DNA of 64,000 nt from Prevotellaceae bacterium (GCA_031258195.1 JAIRNF010000027.1:1-64000); one strand, 5' to 3'; positions 53,337 to 62,423 are shown, numbered from the stretch's first letter. Translations and numbers: made by a program. Notes: a model not told the origin generated them from the sequence alone.

Positions 53337-54266
53337 CTACTCTACCATATTTTTATCTATACCGAATATCTCCTTACTATGGCATTTGCCACGAGGCTCA
53401 ACGTGCACAACAATATCGTAAACATTCTCTACCGATTGCTTAATGCTATCTTCTACGGCATTGGCAATATCGTGCGCCTCATCAAGCGTAATTGCTCCGT
53501 TGGCTTCTATATCAAGATGGATCATATGCATATTACCGATCATACGAGATCGAACACGATGAGGGTTGTATGCTCCGGGAACTTTATCTACTGCGTCAAA
53601 TATTTTGCTATATACCTCTTCGTCCTGTACACCGTCCATCAACTCTACGTTCGAATCCATAAATATAGAAATAGACGATCTAATAATAAAAAGGCTTATC
53701 AGCAAACCGGTAATTGTATCGAGCAGCGGCATTTTAAGTATAAACGTAAACAGTAAGCCAACCAGCACGCCACCAGAAATAAGCACATCATTACGCATAT
53801 TGATGGCGTTAGTTTTTAGCAACGAGCTACCAATCCTCTTTCCCTGCTTATACTGATATAGCATCAGCAACAGCTTACCTACAATAGAAAATACGGTTAC
53901 GTATATGGCAAGCATAGCGGGCAGTTCTCTGGGTTCGTCAGCAATCATTACCTTAACCGACGAAACCAGCATCTGCGCTCCGGCATAAAAGATAACTAAC
54001 GAAAAGATTTTTGTGGCTATCCCCTCTGCTTTTACATAGCCGTACGCATACTTTTTGCTGGGCGGTTTACTCATTATGCTTGCGGTAAACACCATTACAA
54101 TAGAGATGATTACATCTGTTGCAGAGTCAATACCATCGCCAACTACAGCTAAACTACCGGCTAGCAGCCCAACCGCTATTTTTGATGCGGATAAAATTAG
54201 GTTACTAACTGTACTTACCCACGATGTACGTATTAATATCCTATCTTTAGATACCGACATGTTCAC
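53337..54266 (-). CDS. Cation diffusion facilitator (CDF) metal exporter
   Basis: 309-residue membrane transporter with six predicted helices and a C-terminal cytosolic domain. Helix-2 motif DSATD gives the D-x-x-x-D pair; helix 5 has NMRND, so Asn stands where zinc CDFs such as YiiP have His. This pattern suggests manganese or iron rather than zinc preference, an inference from family comparison. The C-terminal domain (VRSRMIGNMHMIHLDIEANG; VYDIVVHVEP) is normal. Monocistronic. Confidence 0.88.
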   Translation of the reverse strand: MNMSVSKDRILIRTSWVSTVSNLILSASKIAVGLLAGSLAVVGDGIDSATDVIISIVMVFTASIMSKPPSKKYAYGYVKAEGIATKIFSLVIFYAGAQMLVSSVKVMIADEPRELPAMLAIYVTVFSIVGKLLLMLYQYKQGKRIGSSLLKTNAINMRNDVLISGGVLVGLLFTFILKMPLLDTITGLLISLFIIRSSISIFMDSNVELMDGVQDEEVYSKIFDAVDKVPGAYNPHRVRSRMIGNMHMIHLDIEANGAITLDEAHDIANAVEDSIKQSVENVYDIVVHVEPRGKCHSKEIFGIDKNMVE

Positions 54267-54416
54267 ACGAATATGCGGTAAAGATAAAGTTTAAAACAGC
54301 AAGACACAAATATCACGTATCACCCCAAAAGAATAACTTAAACGACTCCTCGTAATACCCATACTATTTTTCGGCATCGCGATTACTATTTTTATATCTT
54401 CACAAAAAAATCAAGA

Positions 54417-54863
54417 ATGGTTCTCCAAGAAAGAAGTAAACGCAAAAAAATATTGATAGTTTGTACGGGTAACAGCTGCCGTAGCCAGATGGCACATGGC
54501 TACCTGCAATCGTTAGACGCTTCTTTACAGGTTTTCTCCGCCGGAACGTTTCCGAGCAGCTACGTACATCCCATGGCAATACAGGTAATGCGGGAAATCG
54601 GTATAGATATCTCTAACCATACGCCCAGCCATGCATATAAGCTTATTAACGATGAATGGGACTACCTGATTACCGTTTGCGATGATGCATACAAGGAGTA
54701 TGCGAATTACTTCGGTAAGGCTAAACATCGCATACATATTGGGTTTGAAGACCCATACACAGCCGTAGGTTCGCCTGAACATGTACACGATGTGTATGTA
54801 AAGGTAAGGGATGAGATTATAGAGGTATTTAATAAGCTGTATGTTGATCTGCTTAAAGATTAA
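54417..54863 (+). CDS. ArsC-like low-molecular-weight phosphatase fold protein
   Basis: 148 residues of the LMW-PTP/ArsC family. The P-loop CTGNSCRS (Cys 16, Arg 22) is intact, as is the DP motif (HIGFEDPYTA, about 121). Thioredoxin-linked arsenate reductases need two further Cys; here the first is present in TVCDDA, but the resolving Cys position reads as Tyr (KEYANYF, where relatives have ETCPVF). It may therefore act as a phosphatase or be an incomplete reductase. No other ars gene is nearby. Confidence 0.78.
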   Translation: MVLQERSKRKKILIVCTGNSCRSQMAHGYLQSLDASLQVFSAGTFPSSYVHPMAIQVMREIGIDISNHTPSHAYKLINDEWDYLITVCDDAYKEYANYFGKAKHRIHIGFEDPYTAVGSPEHVHDVYVKVRDEIIEVFNKLYVDLLKD

Positions 54864-54905
54864 AAAAGAAACTGGCTGAAAGTCAACAAAAATCTCATTC
54901 GAAAT
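54862..54905. repeat. Decayed left arm of a long nested palindromic element
   Basis: AAAAAAGAAACTGGCTGAAA followed by GTCAACAAAAATCTCATTCG matches the left arm of the 27669 element (AAAAAAGAAGCTGTCTAAAA, GTCAACC...GTCATTCCG) with several changes; the right arm is not recognisable. Confidence 0.5.
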
Positions 54906-55044
54906 AAATACAACAGTCTGAAGGTGGATAGCAAAGCACTAAACTCGGAGATGTGGCTTTGCCAAACTAATGGTTCTCACATTCGTTGGATATGACGGAG
55001 AAATTAGACCTTGCAAAGCAGCTTCGCTTAATTACCTAATTACG

Positions 55045-55680
55045 CTAATAAGAGTCGAATTTCACAATAAAAGATACCTGTCCGCCAATGTACTGCCAAG
55101 TCGATTTATAGCCTTGAAAATTAGATGTATTTTCCGAAGAAAAATACCTGAACTTTGCTTCTATTGCAAATCGTTCGCTAAGGGCGAACCCTGCCCCGGC
55201 TTGCAGCATAAAGCCAATAACGGTCAATCTGGCTTCGCCGTGCTTCGTAGTAACCGTAGGGCTTATCTCTAACCTGTCTTCGAGCGAAACAGGAAAGCCA
55301 ACGTGAACACCAGTTTCTGCTATGGGATAAACTCTCCATCTATCGTATATAAATCCTATCGTAACAGGAATATAGATGTTAGAGTATGAGAATTCGGGAT
55401 GTAAGTTTTTATAGCCGTTAATATTTGAGTTGAACACATATCCGCTTTCCGACTTAAATGCTTGATACCCTACTCCCGATGAAACGTAGAACTTCCATAT
55501 AGAGTAACGAACCGCAACTGATAAATCGGCTCCCATTTTTCCCTTATTATTTCTATAAGGCTTTGTAAAATCGTTCTCTATCTCGGAAATTCCGCCAGAA
55601 ACCGAACCTACAAAGCTCCATTGCGAAAACAATATTGTAGGAAAAAATATCAAAAAAATAACTACCCATATTCTCTTCAT
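55045..55680 (-). CDS. Small outer-membrane beta-barrel protein
   Basis: 211 residues; signal peptide (MKRIWVVIFLIFFPTILFSQ), then alternating amphipathic strands with Gly-rich turns (FVGSVSGGISEIEND; FYVSSGVGYQAFKSE; MLQAGAGFALSERFAIEAKF; IGGQVSFIVKF) typical of eight-stranded PF13568/OmpW-like barrels. A fragment of a similar gene lies at 56050. Function unknown. Confidence 0.75.
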   Translation of the reverse strand: MKRIWVVIFLIFFPTILFSQWSFVGSVSGGISEIENDFTKPYRNNKGKMGADLSVAVRYSIWKFYVSSGVGYQAFKSESGYVFNSNINGYKNLHPEFSYSNIYIPVTIGFIYDRWRVYPIAETGVHVGFPVSLEDRLEISPTVTTKHGEARLTVIGFMLQAGAGFALSERFAIEAKFRYFSSENTSNFQGYKSTWQYIGGQVSFIVKFDSY

Positions 55681-55741
55681 AATGCTACCCCTTATTATTA
55701 TGTGTGCCAGCCAGCCTTAGTTAACCAAATCCTCCTCATAA

Positions 55742-55852
55742 CTATATACCTATTAACCATGCACCCACAGATAGAATCAAAATAAAGAACACCAATACAA
55801 TAACGATAGCTACTGCCGGGCTAAACTCTTTCTTTTCTGATACATTGCTCAT
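55742..55852 (-). CDS. 36-residue single-span membrane protein
   Basis: ATG at 55852 starts MSNVSEKKEFSPAVAIVIVL, one strong hydrophobic helix to the C-terminus (AWLIGI). Composition and Lys-rich N-side charge suggest a real small inner-membrane protein. It lies just upstream of the beta-barrel gene on the same strand and could be co-transcribed. Confidence 0.5.
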   Translation of the reverse strand: MSNVSEKKEFSPAVAIVIVLVFFILILSVGAWLIGI

Positions 55853-56049
55853 GCTAAAACAGTATTGAAATTCAAAAATAACATAAAAATCAAGAAGTAA
55901 GTAACATTTTTTATATTATACTTAACAGTTCCACTTCTCTTTTTGCTAACCGCTTATGAGTGTAGAAGTTAAGTTCAAGCTAACGCTCATTAACTTTTTG
56001 TCTGATTAGTTGTTTTATTTAATAAAGGGGAAACATAAAATACTACACC

Positions 56050-56262
56050 ATGAAAAAGTTGTTAATAACTATACTATGCCGCCTGCCTATTGCTTCATCG
56101 GCACAATGGTGCATTGCACCTTCGGGCTCGGTGGGGATGTATGATTTTAAACTGGAATATAAAGGAGTCTCAGAGTTTAAGCCAGATGTAGGTTTTAGCG
56201 GAGATATTTCGTTAAGATACAGTATTCCATTTTCTAAGTTCTACCTTTTCGTAGGAGCGGGA
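56050..56262 (+). pseudogene. Outer-membrane beta-barrel gene, 3' truncated at a deletion junction
   Basis: Starts MKKLLITILCRLPIASSAQW (signal peptide) and reads as a barrel protein through ISLRYSIPFSKFYLFVGAG. From about 56262 the frame becomes a Gly/Ser/Cys-rich run that is simply the antisense of the BlaR1-like gene's Pro/Glu-rich tail. Native homology therefore ends at the junction and only about 70 codons remain. Related to the barrel at 55045. Confidence 0.6.
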
Positions 56263-57203
56263 TCCGGCTGCGGTTCGTCTATCGGTATAAGCTCAGGTTG
56301 CGGATTATCTGCCGGTATTTCTACTTCGCAGGGCGGAATGGGTTTCGACTCTACCGTTACGGCAAATACACATAAGCAAATGGCTATAACAGGTAGTATA
56401 AGCAACTTGCGGAGGCTGCTATGGGTTGTTCTATTTTTTGTCATCATGGCTAATCTTCTTTTAATGGGTGATTGAAATAACTGATTGCCGAAATACGCGT
56501 GCTGCATAGGATAGAGCGAGCATAGTATAAACCCAGACAGTTCTTTTGCCACGCCATTCTTTACGTATACACGGTCGGCTAAAAACTCATGCACCAAGCT
56601 TTGCTCTTTTTTAAAAAACCAAAAAAACGGATTAAACCAGAATACTGTACATAACGCCTGAGCAAATGCTTTATCGGCACTATGATGCGCACGAACATGC
56701 TCCAGCTCGTGCTGTAGAACTCTCAGTCCTTCGCTCGTGTCAAGCGGTAGCGTATCCGGAATAAATATGTTCCTGAAAAAAGAAAACGGTGCAATCTTTT
56801 GCTTGCAGCAGTAAAGCCTAACGGCTTCAATGCTTCGATATGTATTAAACCTTTTCAACCAACTTATCCGTAGAATACTTTTAATGGCAAACGTTGTAAT
56901 TAATATTACCACCAACGCGTATAGTATTGTTGCTACAGAAACTATAAGCGCAGTATAACTTATGGTACTATCTGTAACGTACGGAAATACCTCGTACAGC
57001 ATACCATCAGCAACAGGCAATGCCTCGTAGTAGATTGTTACGGTAACTTCTACCAACGGAAGCAGCGCCGATAGCACCATTGTACATATTATATACCAAC
57101 GGTTGTATCGGATAAAGGTACTCTTCCGCATAAACAGCCAGTAGTAGCCGGCAAAAATGCCAGAGTACACCAGCAGCTTACCTATATTATGGTATAAGCG
57201 CAC
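56241..57203 (-). CDS. BlaR1-like M56 metallopeptidase sensor, truncated at the C-terminus
   Basis: 320 residues. Membrane helices in the first third, then the zinc-peptidase motif HELEHVRAHH (about 170) and the conserved FWFNPFFWFFKKEQSLVHEFLAD. After TVESKPIPPCEVEIPADN the Pro-rich tail ends in QPDPAPTKR; Bacteroidetes relatives continue into a TonB-like domain. The last few codons derive from the neighbouring barrel gene, so the tail is lost by deletion. It begins with GTG, 5 bases after the BlaI-type gene stop. The peptidase part could still act on the repressor. Confidence 0.75.
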   Translation of the reverse strand: MRLYHNIGKLLVYSGIFAGYYWLFMRKSTFIRYNRWYIICTMVLSALLPLVEVTVTIYYEALPVADGMLYEVFPYVTDSTISYTALIVSVATILYALVVILITTFAIKSILRISWLKRFNTYRSIEAVRLYCCKQKIAPFSFFRNIFIPDTLPLDTSEGLRVLQHELEHVRAHHSADKAFAQALCTVFWFNPFFWFFKKEQSLVHEFLADRVYVKNGVAKELSGFILCSLYPMQHAYFGNQLFQSPIKRRLAMMTKNRTTHSSLRKLLILPVIAICLCVFAVTVESKPIPPCEVEIPADNPQPELIPIDEPQPDPAPTKR

Positions 57204-57208
57204 TCATG

Positions 57209-57571
57209 CTACTTTTTAAACTGCTGTATCAGCTGTTCGAGGTCGTTGATACTTACCTCTTTACTATCTACCAAAAACGACACCATGCTGCTAAGCGAAC
57301 CGCCAAAGTACGACACCGCCAGCTGCGAAATGCTGCGCTTAGAGTACTCTTCTATACTTACTTTAGGCGAGTATAGGTTAATACGTCCTACAGGCTCTAC
57401 GTTTACATAACCCTTATCGGTTAGTATTTTCAGTACGGTAGCAACGGTGTTAGAGTGCGGCTTGGGGTCGGGCATAGCATCTACCACCTCGCGCAGCACG
57501 CCTTTGCCTACCATCCATAAAGCACGCATAACCCGCTCTTCGGCTTTGGTAAGTGGCTTTTCGTTTTCCAC
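57209..57571 (-). CDS. BlaI/MecI-family repressor
   Basis: 120-residue winged-helix regulator cleaved by BlaR1-type sensors. Typical start LTKAEERVMRALWMVGKGVL, recognition helix PHSNTVATVLKILTDKGYV and C-terminal dimerisation helix. First gene of the pair with the M56 sensor; targets not visible nearby, although such pairs are usually autoregulated. Confidence 0.9.
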   Translation of the reverse strand: MENEKPLTKAEERVMRALWMVGKGVLREVVDAMPDPKPHSNTVATVLKILTDKGYVNVEPVGRINLYSPKVSIEEYSKRSISQLAVSYFGGSLSSMVSFLVDSKEVSINDLEQLIQQFKK

Positions 57572-57603
57572 AACTCTACGGTATTAAGTTGATTAAAATC
57601 CTA

Positions 57604-57624
57604 TCGAGCGAAGCGAGAAATGAC
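57604..57624. repeat. Half copy of the palindromic element
   Basis: TCGAGCGAAGCGAGAAATGAC matches one arm region of the family; the inverted partner is missing. Confidence 0.5.
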
Positions 57625-57673
57625 GGTGGATGTTAACCCTTGTGGTAGTTAAATAAACTACTCTATCCTGCCC

Positions 57674-59197
57674 TTACCTTACGAGTTCTTCAAAATCTAC
57701 GCTTAGCGCTTCGTCTTTAATAAAGTCATAGAGCGTAAGTTGGCGTATGGTGTAGTAGTAGTTCCAGTAGTTGTGCAGTTCTGTTACGTAGCGTGCTGTC
57801 GAACGGTCGCGGTCGCTCTGCGCATTGTTCATATCAGTTATGGTAACCTTGTCTATCAGGTAGCGTTTTTTCGTAACATCGTAGCGCAGCTGCGAAACGG
57901 TATCGGCTTTAGCGGCTATTTTAAACTGCATATCCTGCATATTGAACTGCTGAACGCGAAGTATTACATCCTGCTCAAAGTCTATCTCCTCCTGCTGAAC
58001 TTTTGCCTGCTCCAGCTCCTGCTTAGATTGCGCCATTTTTACGCGCCCTTTACCACGCCCCCAATCGAGAATAGGAATTGAAAGCCTGATACTAGCGGTT
58101 TCCATATCATCGGGAGACTTATAAGCACCGCTAAAGCTATCGCTCCGCTGGTTTAATCCGAACGAGAGCTCCAGATCAGCCTGAAATCCTCTGCTAGCAC
58201 GCGCCTCGGCAACCGCCCGCTCTGCCTCTATCAGCCTTCGCCGATAAGCCAACACATTAGGGCTATTTTCTTTTGCCAGCGTTAGCACTTGCCCTAAGCT
58301 CAGCTCTACTTTCGGTACTTCTGCCGGAATTATAATTTCTACATCAACCTGTTCGTTAAACCCTAGGAACGAACGCAACCTATTCTTTGCCGAGTTCAAA
58401 TCGTACTCGGCTTTATTAAGCGCTGACTGCGCATCCATAAATGACAACTCGGATTGCAATAGGTCGTTTTCTCCTATTGTTCCAATGTTATAACGCCCGT
58501 TGGAGATTTTATAAAGCGTGTCGTTATTATGGTAGTTAAACTTAGCCGTTTCCAAATCTTGCTGAGCAGATGCCAGGTTGAAGAACAAACGGATAGCCTG
58601 TATCGACACGCCTTCCATATCGGTTAAGTAGGTACGCTTTGCCGCCTCGTACTTAATGGGCTCTATTTTTTTATCCCACTTAAGCGTGTTAACACCAAAA
58701 AGCGACTGCCTGTAAGTTACGCTGATCGGTGTACTTATGTAGCTGGTGGATTCTCTGTTTTTAAGGCTTCCGCTAAACCTGTCAACGCGTTGAAGGTCGG
58801 TATTAAGCGAAAGCGTTCCGCCTGTAAATGGTACGTTCTGGTTTATAGAGAACTTGCCATAAACGGTATTAGAAAATTCTGACGAAGGGACGTACGATAC
58901 GGTACCGTCGGCGTTGGTAACCTTTATATTCTCGATCCGCTTAGAGAAAGAAGGCGTTTCGCCGCTAAACACAAGGCTGGGTAAAAAGTTAGCTTTGTAG
59001 CTTACAAACTCCCAATAGCTTGAGCGGAAGGTATGCTTTGCCTGTATAGCGTTTGGAGATTGGTCTTGAGCCAAATCTATAACCTCTTGCAGCGTTAGCT
59101 TATAGCTGTATTTCGCCTGCGAATAGGCTGTATTGCCAACGGTAAACATCAGCAAAAAAGCCGCACAACCTCCTAACAGTAACGATATTTTATTCAT
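57674..59197 (-). CDS. TolC-like outer-membrane channel
   Basis: 507-residue outer-membrane efflux protein. Signal peptide cut near TAYSQ (about 27); two OEP repeats with coiled-coil helices (KISNGRYNIGTIGENDLLQS; KRYLIDKVTITDMNNAQSDR) and a barrel strand set (FSINQNVPFTGGTLSLNTD). It follows the adaptor and permease genes after a 257-base gap containing a hairpin repeat, and is probably the exit channel of that system. Confidence 0.9.
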   Translation of the reverse strand: MNKISLLLGGCAAFLLMFTVGNTAYSQAKYSYKLTLQEVIDLAQDQSPNAIQAKHTFRSSYWEFVSYKANFLPSLVFSGETPSFSKRIENIKVTNADGTVSYVPSSEFSNTVYGKFSINQNVPFTGGTLSLNTDLQRVDRFSGSLKNRESTSYISTPISVTYRQSLFGVNTLKWDKKIEPIKYEAAKRTYLTDMEGVSIQAIRLFFNLASAQQDLETAKFNYHNNDTLYKISNGRYNIGTIGENDLLQSELSFMDAQSALNKAEYDLNSAKNRLRSFLGFNEQVDVEIIIPAEVPKVELSLGQVLTLAKENSPNVLAYRRRLIEAERAVAEARASRGFQADLELSFGLNQRSDSFSGAYKSPDDMETASIRLSIPILDWGRGKGRVKMAQSKQELEQAKVQQEEIDFEQDVILRVQQFNMQDMQFKIAAKADTVSQLRYDVTKKRYLIDKVTITDMNNAQSDRDRSTARYVTELHNYWNYYYTIRQLTLYDFIKDEALSVDFEELVR

Positions 59198-59246
59198 ATT
59201 CTTTATAGATTAAAGACTTATAGACAAAAGATTTGTATAACATCTC

Positions 59247-59313
59247 CGTCATTCCGAGCACAGCGAGGAATCTGTTGACATTGAGGAGATTCCTCGCTGT
59301 GCTCGGAATGACG
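59247..59313. repeat. Palindromic element between permease and TolC genes
   Basis: CGTCATTCCGAGCACAGCGA (59247-59266) pairs exactly with TCGCTGTGCTCGGAATGACG (59294-59313), extended by GGAATCT/AGATTCC. A near-perfect 27-bp stem with a short loop. Confidence 0.88.
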
Positions 59314-59454
59314 ACGTGTTGTATGTGAGAACAGGGTAATGCATATAGCCAATAAGATTAATTTAAAAATATAGGTAATTCAAGCCCTTATTTATGTATT
59401 GAATCATTATATTTTTGAATTATTAAATCTTCTTTTGCTCTGTTCTATAATATT

Positions 59455-60825
59455 TTACTCGTACCTTAACGATTCTATCGGATCTCTTTCTGCCGCACGT
59501 TTAGCCGGCGCATAGCCGAATATTATACCTACCAACGCCGACACACCAAACGCAACTATTACAGATACAGCAGATACTACGGTTTTTATCTCGAACACCG
59601 AAGTGATAATACTTGCCAGCGTAACACCAAGTATTACGCCAATCAGCCCTCCGGAAACGCTGATAAGCACTGCTTCTGATAAAAACTGAACAACTATATC
59701 TTTCTTCTTGGCACCAATTGCCAAGCGTGTGCCAATTTCTTTAATACGCTCCATTACCGAGGCAAACATAATATTCATGATGCCGATACCGCCTACGAGC
59801 AGCGATATTCCGGCAATTGCGCCGAGCACAATATTAAAAATATCTTTGGTTCGCTGCTGTTGCTTTAGCAACATTTCGGGCACGGTGATCTGATAATCCT
59901 CTACTCCTTGATGGCGGCGGAACATCATACGGCTAAGTACTTCCATCGAGGAGTTAAGCATTTCGGTTTCCTTAACCTGCACAATAATACGGTCGAGTTG
60001 GTGGTAGTTTTTGGATGCTTCTGTATTTGCCGTTGTGAACGTAGATACCACTACACGCATTCCACCGCCTATCATAGAAACCGCATTCTCGCTCTTTTTA
60101 GAGTTTGCCAAGGCGCGATTTTGATAGCGCATCAGCATAGTTTTAATAGGAATGAAAACGTTGTCGTTATACACGTTCACACCTGTATTTTCGAAAGTGC
60201 TAACGGTCATCTCGCTAGCCTCGAGCACACCCACAACTTTAAGCCATAAGTTCCCAAACTTTAGCTGCTGCCCTATTGGATCTATCTGGTTGAAAAATTT
60301 AGTTTTGATATTATGTCCTATTACGCAAACAGGCTGCCCTTGCTCATCCTGCTCTTCGGTAAAGTAGGCGCCTTGTTCTAGCGGAAGGTTATATAGACCG
60401 AAAAAATCGACGGAAACACCTGTCATCTTTGCGGAATAACGATGCCCCTCGCGAGTTACATACGAATCTACCGTTACTTCGGGACTGATGCGTTCAACGC
60501 TGGGAAGTATGTCTTTTATTGATTGTGCATCGGCAAGCGTAAGTCCGGGAGAGAATTTTTTTACCTGACTCTCTCCTTCTTCCGAAGACTCTTCGGCTTC
60601 GTCAGAAGTAAGAACCGGAACGATAACAATATTGTTTACCCCCACCATCTTAATCTGCTCGAGTATTTCCTGCTGTGCGCCATTCCCAATAGCCATCATG
60701 CTAATAACGGCGGCAACACCAAAAATGATACCGAGTGCCGTTAGCATCGACTTAAGCTTATTGCCCATTATTGCCTCCATAGCAATAACGATGTCGTGCA
60801 TATATCTACTCCAAAAGCTAAACAT
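59455..60825 (-). CDS. MacB/FtsX-type ABC permease
   Basis: 456 residues. N-terminal helix region (IVIAMEAIMGNKLKSMLTALGIIFGVAAVISMMAIG), a large periplasmic MacB_PCD domain (about 60-330), then three helices at the C-terminus (LLVGGIGIMNIMFASVMERIKEIGTRLAIGA and following), typical of FtsX permeases that pair with a separate ATPase. No ATPase gene lies in this operon. Starts five bases after the adaptor stop, so HlyD, permease and TolC form one export unit. Confidence 0.92.
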   Translation of the reverse strand: MFSFWSRYMHDIVIAMEAIMGNKLKSMLTALGIIFGVAAVISMMAIGNGAQQEILEQIKMVGVNNIVIVPVLTSDEAEESSEEGESQVKKFSPGLTLADAQSIKDILPSVERISPEVTVDSYVTREGHRYSAKMTGVSVDFFGLYNLPLEQGAYFTEEQDEQGQPVCVIGHNIKTKFFNQIDPIGQQLKFGNLWLKVVGVLEASEMTVSTFENTGVNVYNDNVFIPIKTMLMRYQNRALANSKKSENAVSMIGGGMRVVVSTFTTANTEASKNYHQLDRIIVQVKETEMLNSSMEVLSRMMFRRHQGVEDYQITVPEMLLKQQQRTKDIFNIVLGAIAGISLLVGGIGIMNIMFASVMERIKEIGTRLAIGAKKKDIVVQFLSEAVLISVSGGLIGVILGVTLASIITSVFEIKTVVSAVSVIVAFGVSALVGIIFGYAPAKRAAERDPIESLRYE

Positions 60826-60830
60826 AGTTC

Positions 60831-62366
60831 TTATTTCTGAGGTGCTTGGGTTGAGTCTGCCTGTGGACGTCTTCGTTGCTGAGTAGAATCGCCTGCGTTA
60901 GCGGGTCGCTGCCCCGTAGCCCCTTCGGGTCTTACCCTTGCTTGTCCCGAACCATTGGGGGCTACCCCTTGAGACGGCGCATTTCCGGGTACTCCACCAC
61001 GCCCAGAACCTCTAAAATTCTGACGGGCATTTTTACGAGCTTCTTCTCGTTGGCGGGCTTCTTCTAACCGCTGCTGTTCTTCTCGCTCTTTTTCTTCTTT
61101 ACGATGCTTAATAATAGGAATAAGCTCTTCGCCTATCAACTTAAACTTTTCCGCATTCTGAGGTTCCGATAAATAAATTTCTTCGCCATCTTGTATGCCT
61201 TGTTCTATTATACAGTAGTTTTCGTTCATTTCTCCGGCAACTACAATTTGTTTAACGCCGTTAGTTTTATAAACGTATGTCATAGTATCGTTACCGAACA
61301 AAGATTCGATAGGAATATAAACCACATCGCTAAATGATGCCGTAACAATTTGGTTAGATGTTGTCATTGCGGGACGAAGAATAGGGTCGGTACCTCTAAG
61401 ACGAATAACAACCTCGAAAACTTTAGCATCGGCATTTCTTAGCTGCTCACCGATATTTGCAACGGAAATCACCTGTCCGGGATATTTTTTATCGGGGAAT
61501 GCATCAATGCCAATACGCACTTCCTGTCCTGTTTTTATCTTACTGATATCAATTTCGTTTACATAGGTTTTAGAATCCATTACAGAGAAATCGGGAAGCG
61601 TTGCTATTATCAAATCCCAAGGGCTAACGGTAGCGCCTGTTTTTCGCTTTTCGCCGTTATACATCTTATAGTAGATAACCATTCCTGAACGGGGAGCGCG
61701 AACGTTAAAGCGGCTAAGCACGTCCACCATACCATCGTACTCGGTTTGGGCGCGGTTAAGGCTAACCTGTACTTCGGCAACCTGAGCGATTGCCTGATCG
61801 ACTTTTAGCGTATAGTTACGCTTCTCTTGCTCCAGATCGCGGATTGCCTTATCTAACGCGTTTTTTGCTTGGCGTTGTGTTGCAGGTGGTTCGTAGATGG
61901 ACTGATCGACTACTATTTGCTTTTCTTCTACCTCGAACTCAAGGTTCTTTATATTATTACGGATTGTACGCAGATTAAGCGATGTATCGAGTTGCGTGCG
62001 CTCCAGCTGACCTACAAACTTTTCAACTTCTGCATCGAGGTCTTTCAGGCGGGTTTGTATAGTCGATGGATCGAGCGTTGCTACATAATCACCCGAATCT
62101 ACAACAGTACCTTCTGCAATCAGGTCTAAGATTTTAATATCGCCAATACCTCGCATGTTTCTGCCCTGTAGTTCTACAGGTCCGGTAATATTAACGCTAT
62201 TGGGCGCCACCAGTTCGCCGGATGTGGTAACTACGATCTCGAAATCGCCCTTGAGCACTTTCACTCTTTGCTCCTCCTCTTTATCAGATGAGGAGAAAAT
62301 AAAAATTGCCGCCACAACAACAATTACGGCAGCCAACGACAGATAAATAATTTTTTTCTTTTTCAT
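60831..62366 (-). CDS. HlyD/MacA-like membrane-fusion protein
   Basis: 511 residues from ATG 62366 (MKKKKIIYLSLAAVIVVVAA, N-terminal membrane anchor). Barrel-sandwich and hairpin domain (GELVAPNSVNITGPVELQG; long coiled coil about 95-200), second lipoyl half (RFNVRAPRSGMVIYYKMYNG), beta-barrel (INEIDISKIKTGQEVRIGID). The last 75 residues are unusual: a charged Glu/Arg helix followed by a Gly/Gln/Arg/Pro-rich, probably disordered tail (RGSGRGGVPGNAPSQGVAPN). First gene of the export operon. Confidence 0.9.
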   Translation of the reverse strand: MKKKKIIYLSLAAVIVVVAAIFIFSSSDKEEEQRVKVLKGDFEIVVTTSGELVAPNSVNITGPVELQGRNMRGIGDIKILDLIAEGTVVDSGDYVATLDPSTIQTRLKDLDAEVEKFVGQLERTQLDTSLNLRTIRNNIKNLEFEVEEKQIVVDQSIYEPPATQRQAKNALDKAIRDLEQEKRNYTLKVDQAIAQVAEVQVSLNRAQTEYDGMVDVLSRFNVRAPRSGMVIYYKMYNGEKRKTGATVSPWDLIIATLPDFSVMDSKTYVNEIDISKIKTGQEVRIGIDAFPDKKYPGQVISVANIGEQLRNADAKVFEVVIRLRGTDPILRPAMTTSNQIVTASFSDVVYIPIESLFGNDTMTYVYKTNGVKQIVVAGEMNENYCIIEQGIQDGEEIYLSEPQNAEKFKLIGEELIPIIKHRKEEKEREEQQRLEEARQREEARKNARQNFRGSGRGGVPGNAPSQGVAPNGSGQARVRPEGATGQRPANAGDSTQQRRRPQADSTQAPQK

Positions 62367-62423
62367 GCGAGAATGATTATGTTGTCCTCCTGATAAAACA
62401 ACTTTAGCAGCTATATAGACATA

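Noticed and set aside
54970-55272. Plus-strand frame of 100 codons
   Set aside because: Overlaps the antisense of the beta-barrel gene and the repeat relic; no recognisable protein features.
56262-56475. Gly/Ser/Cys-rich C-terminal half of the frame at 56050
   Set aside because: It is the antisense of the BlaR1-like Pro/Glu-rich tail and lacks barrel features.
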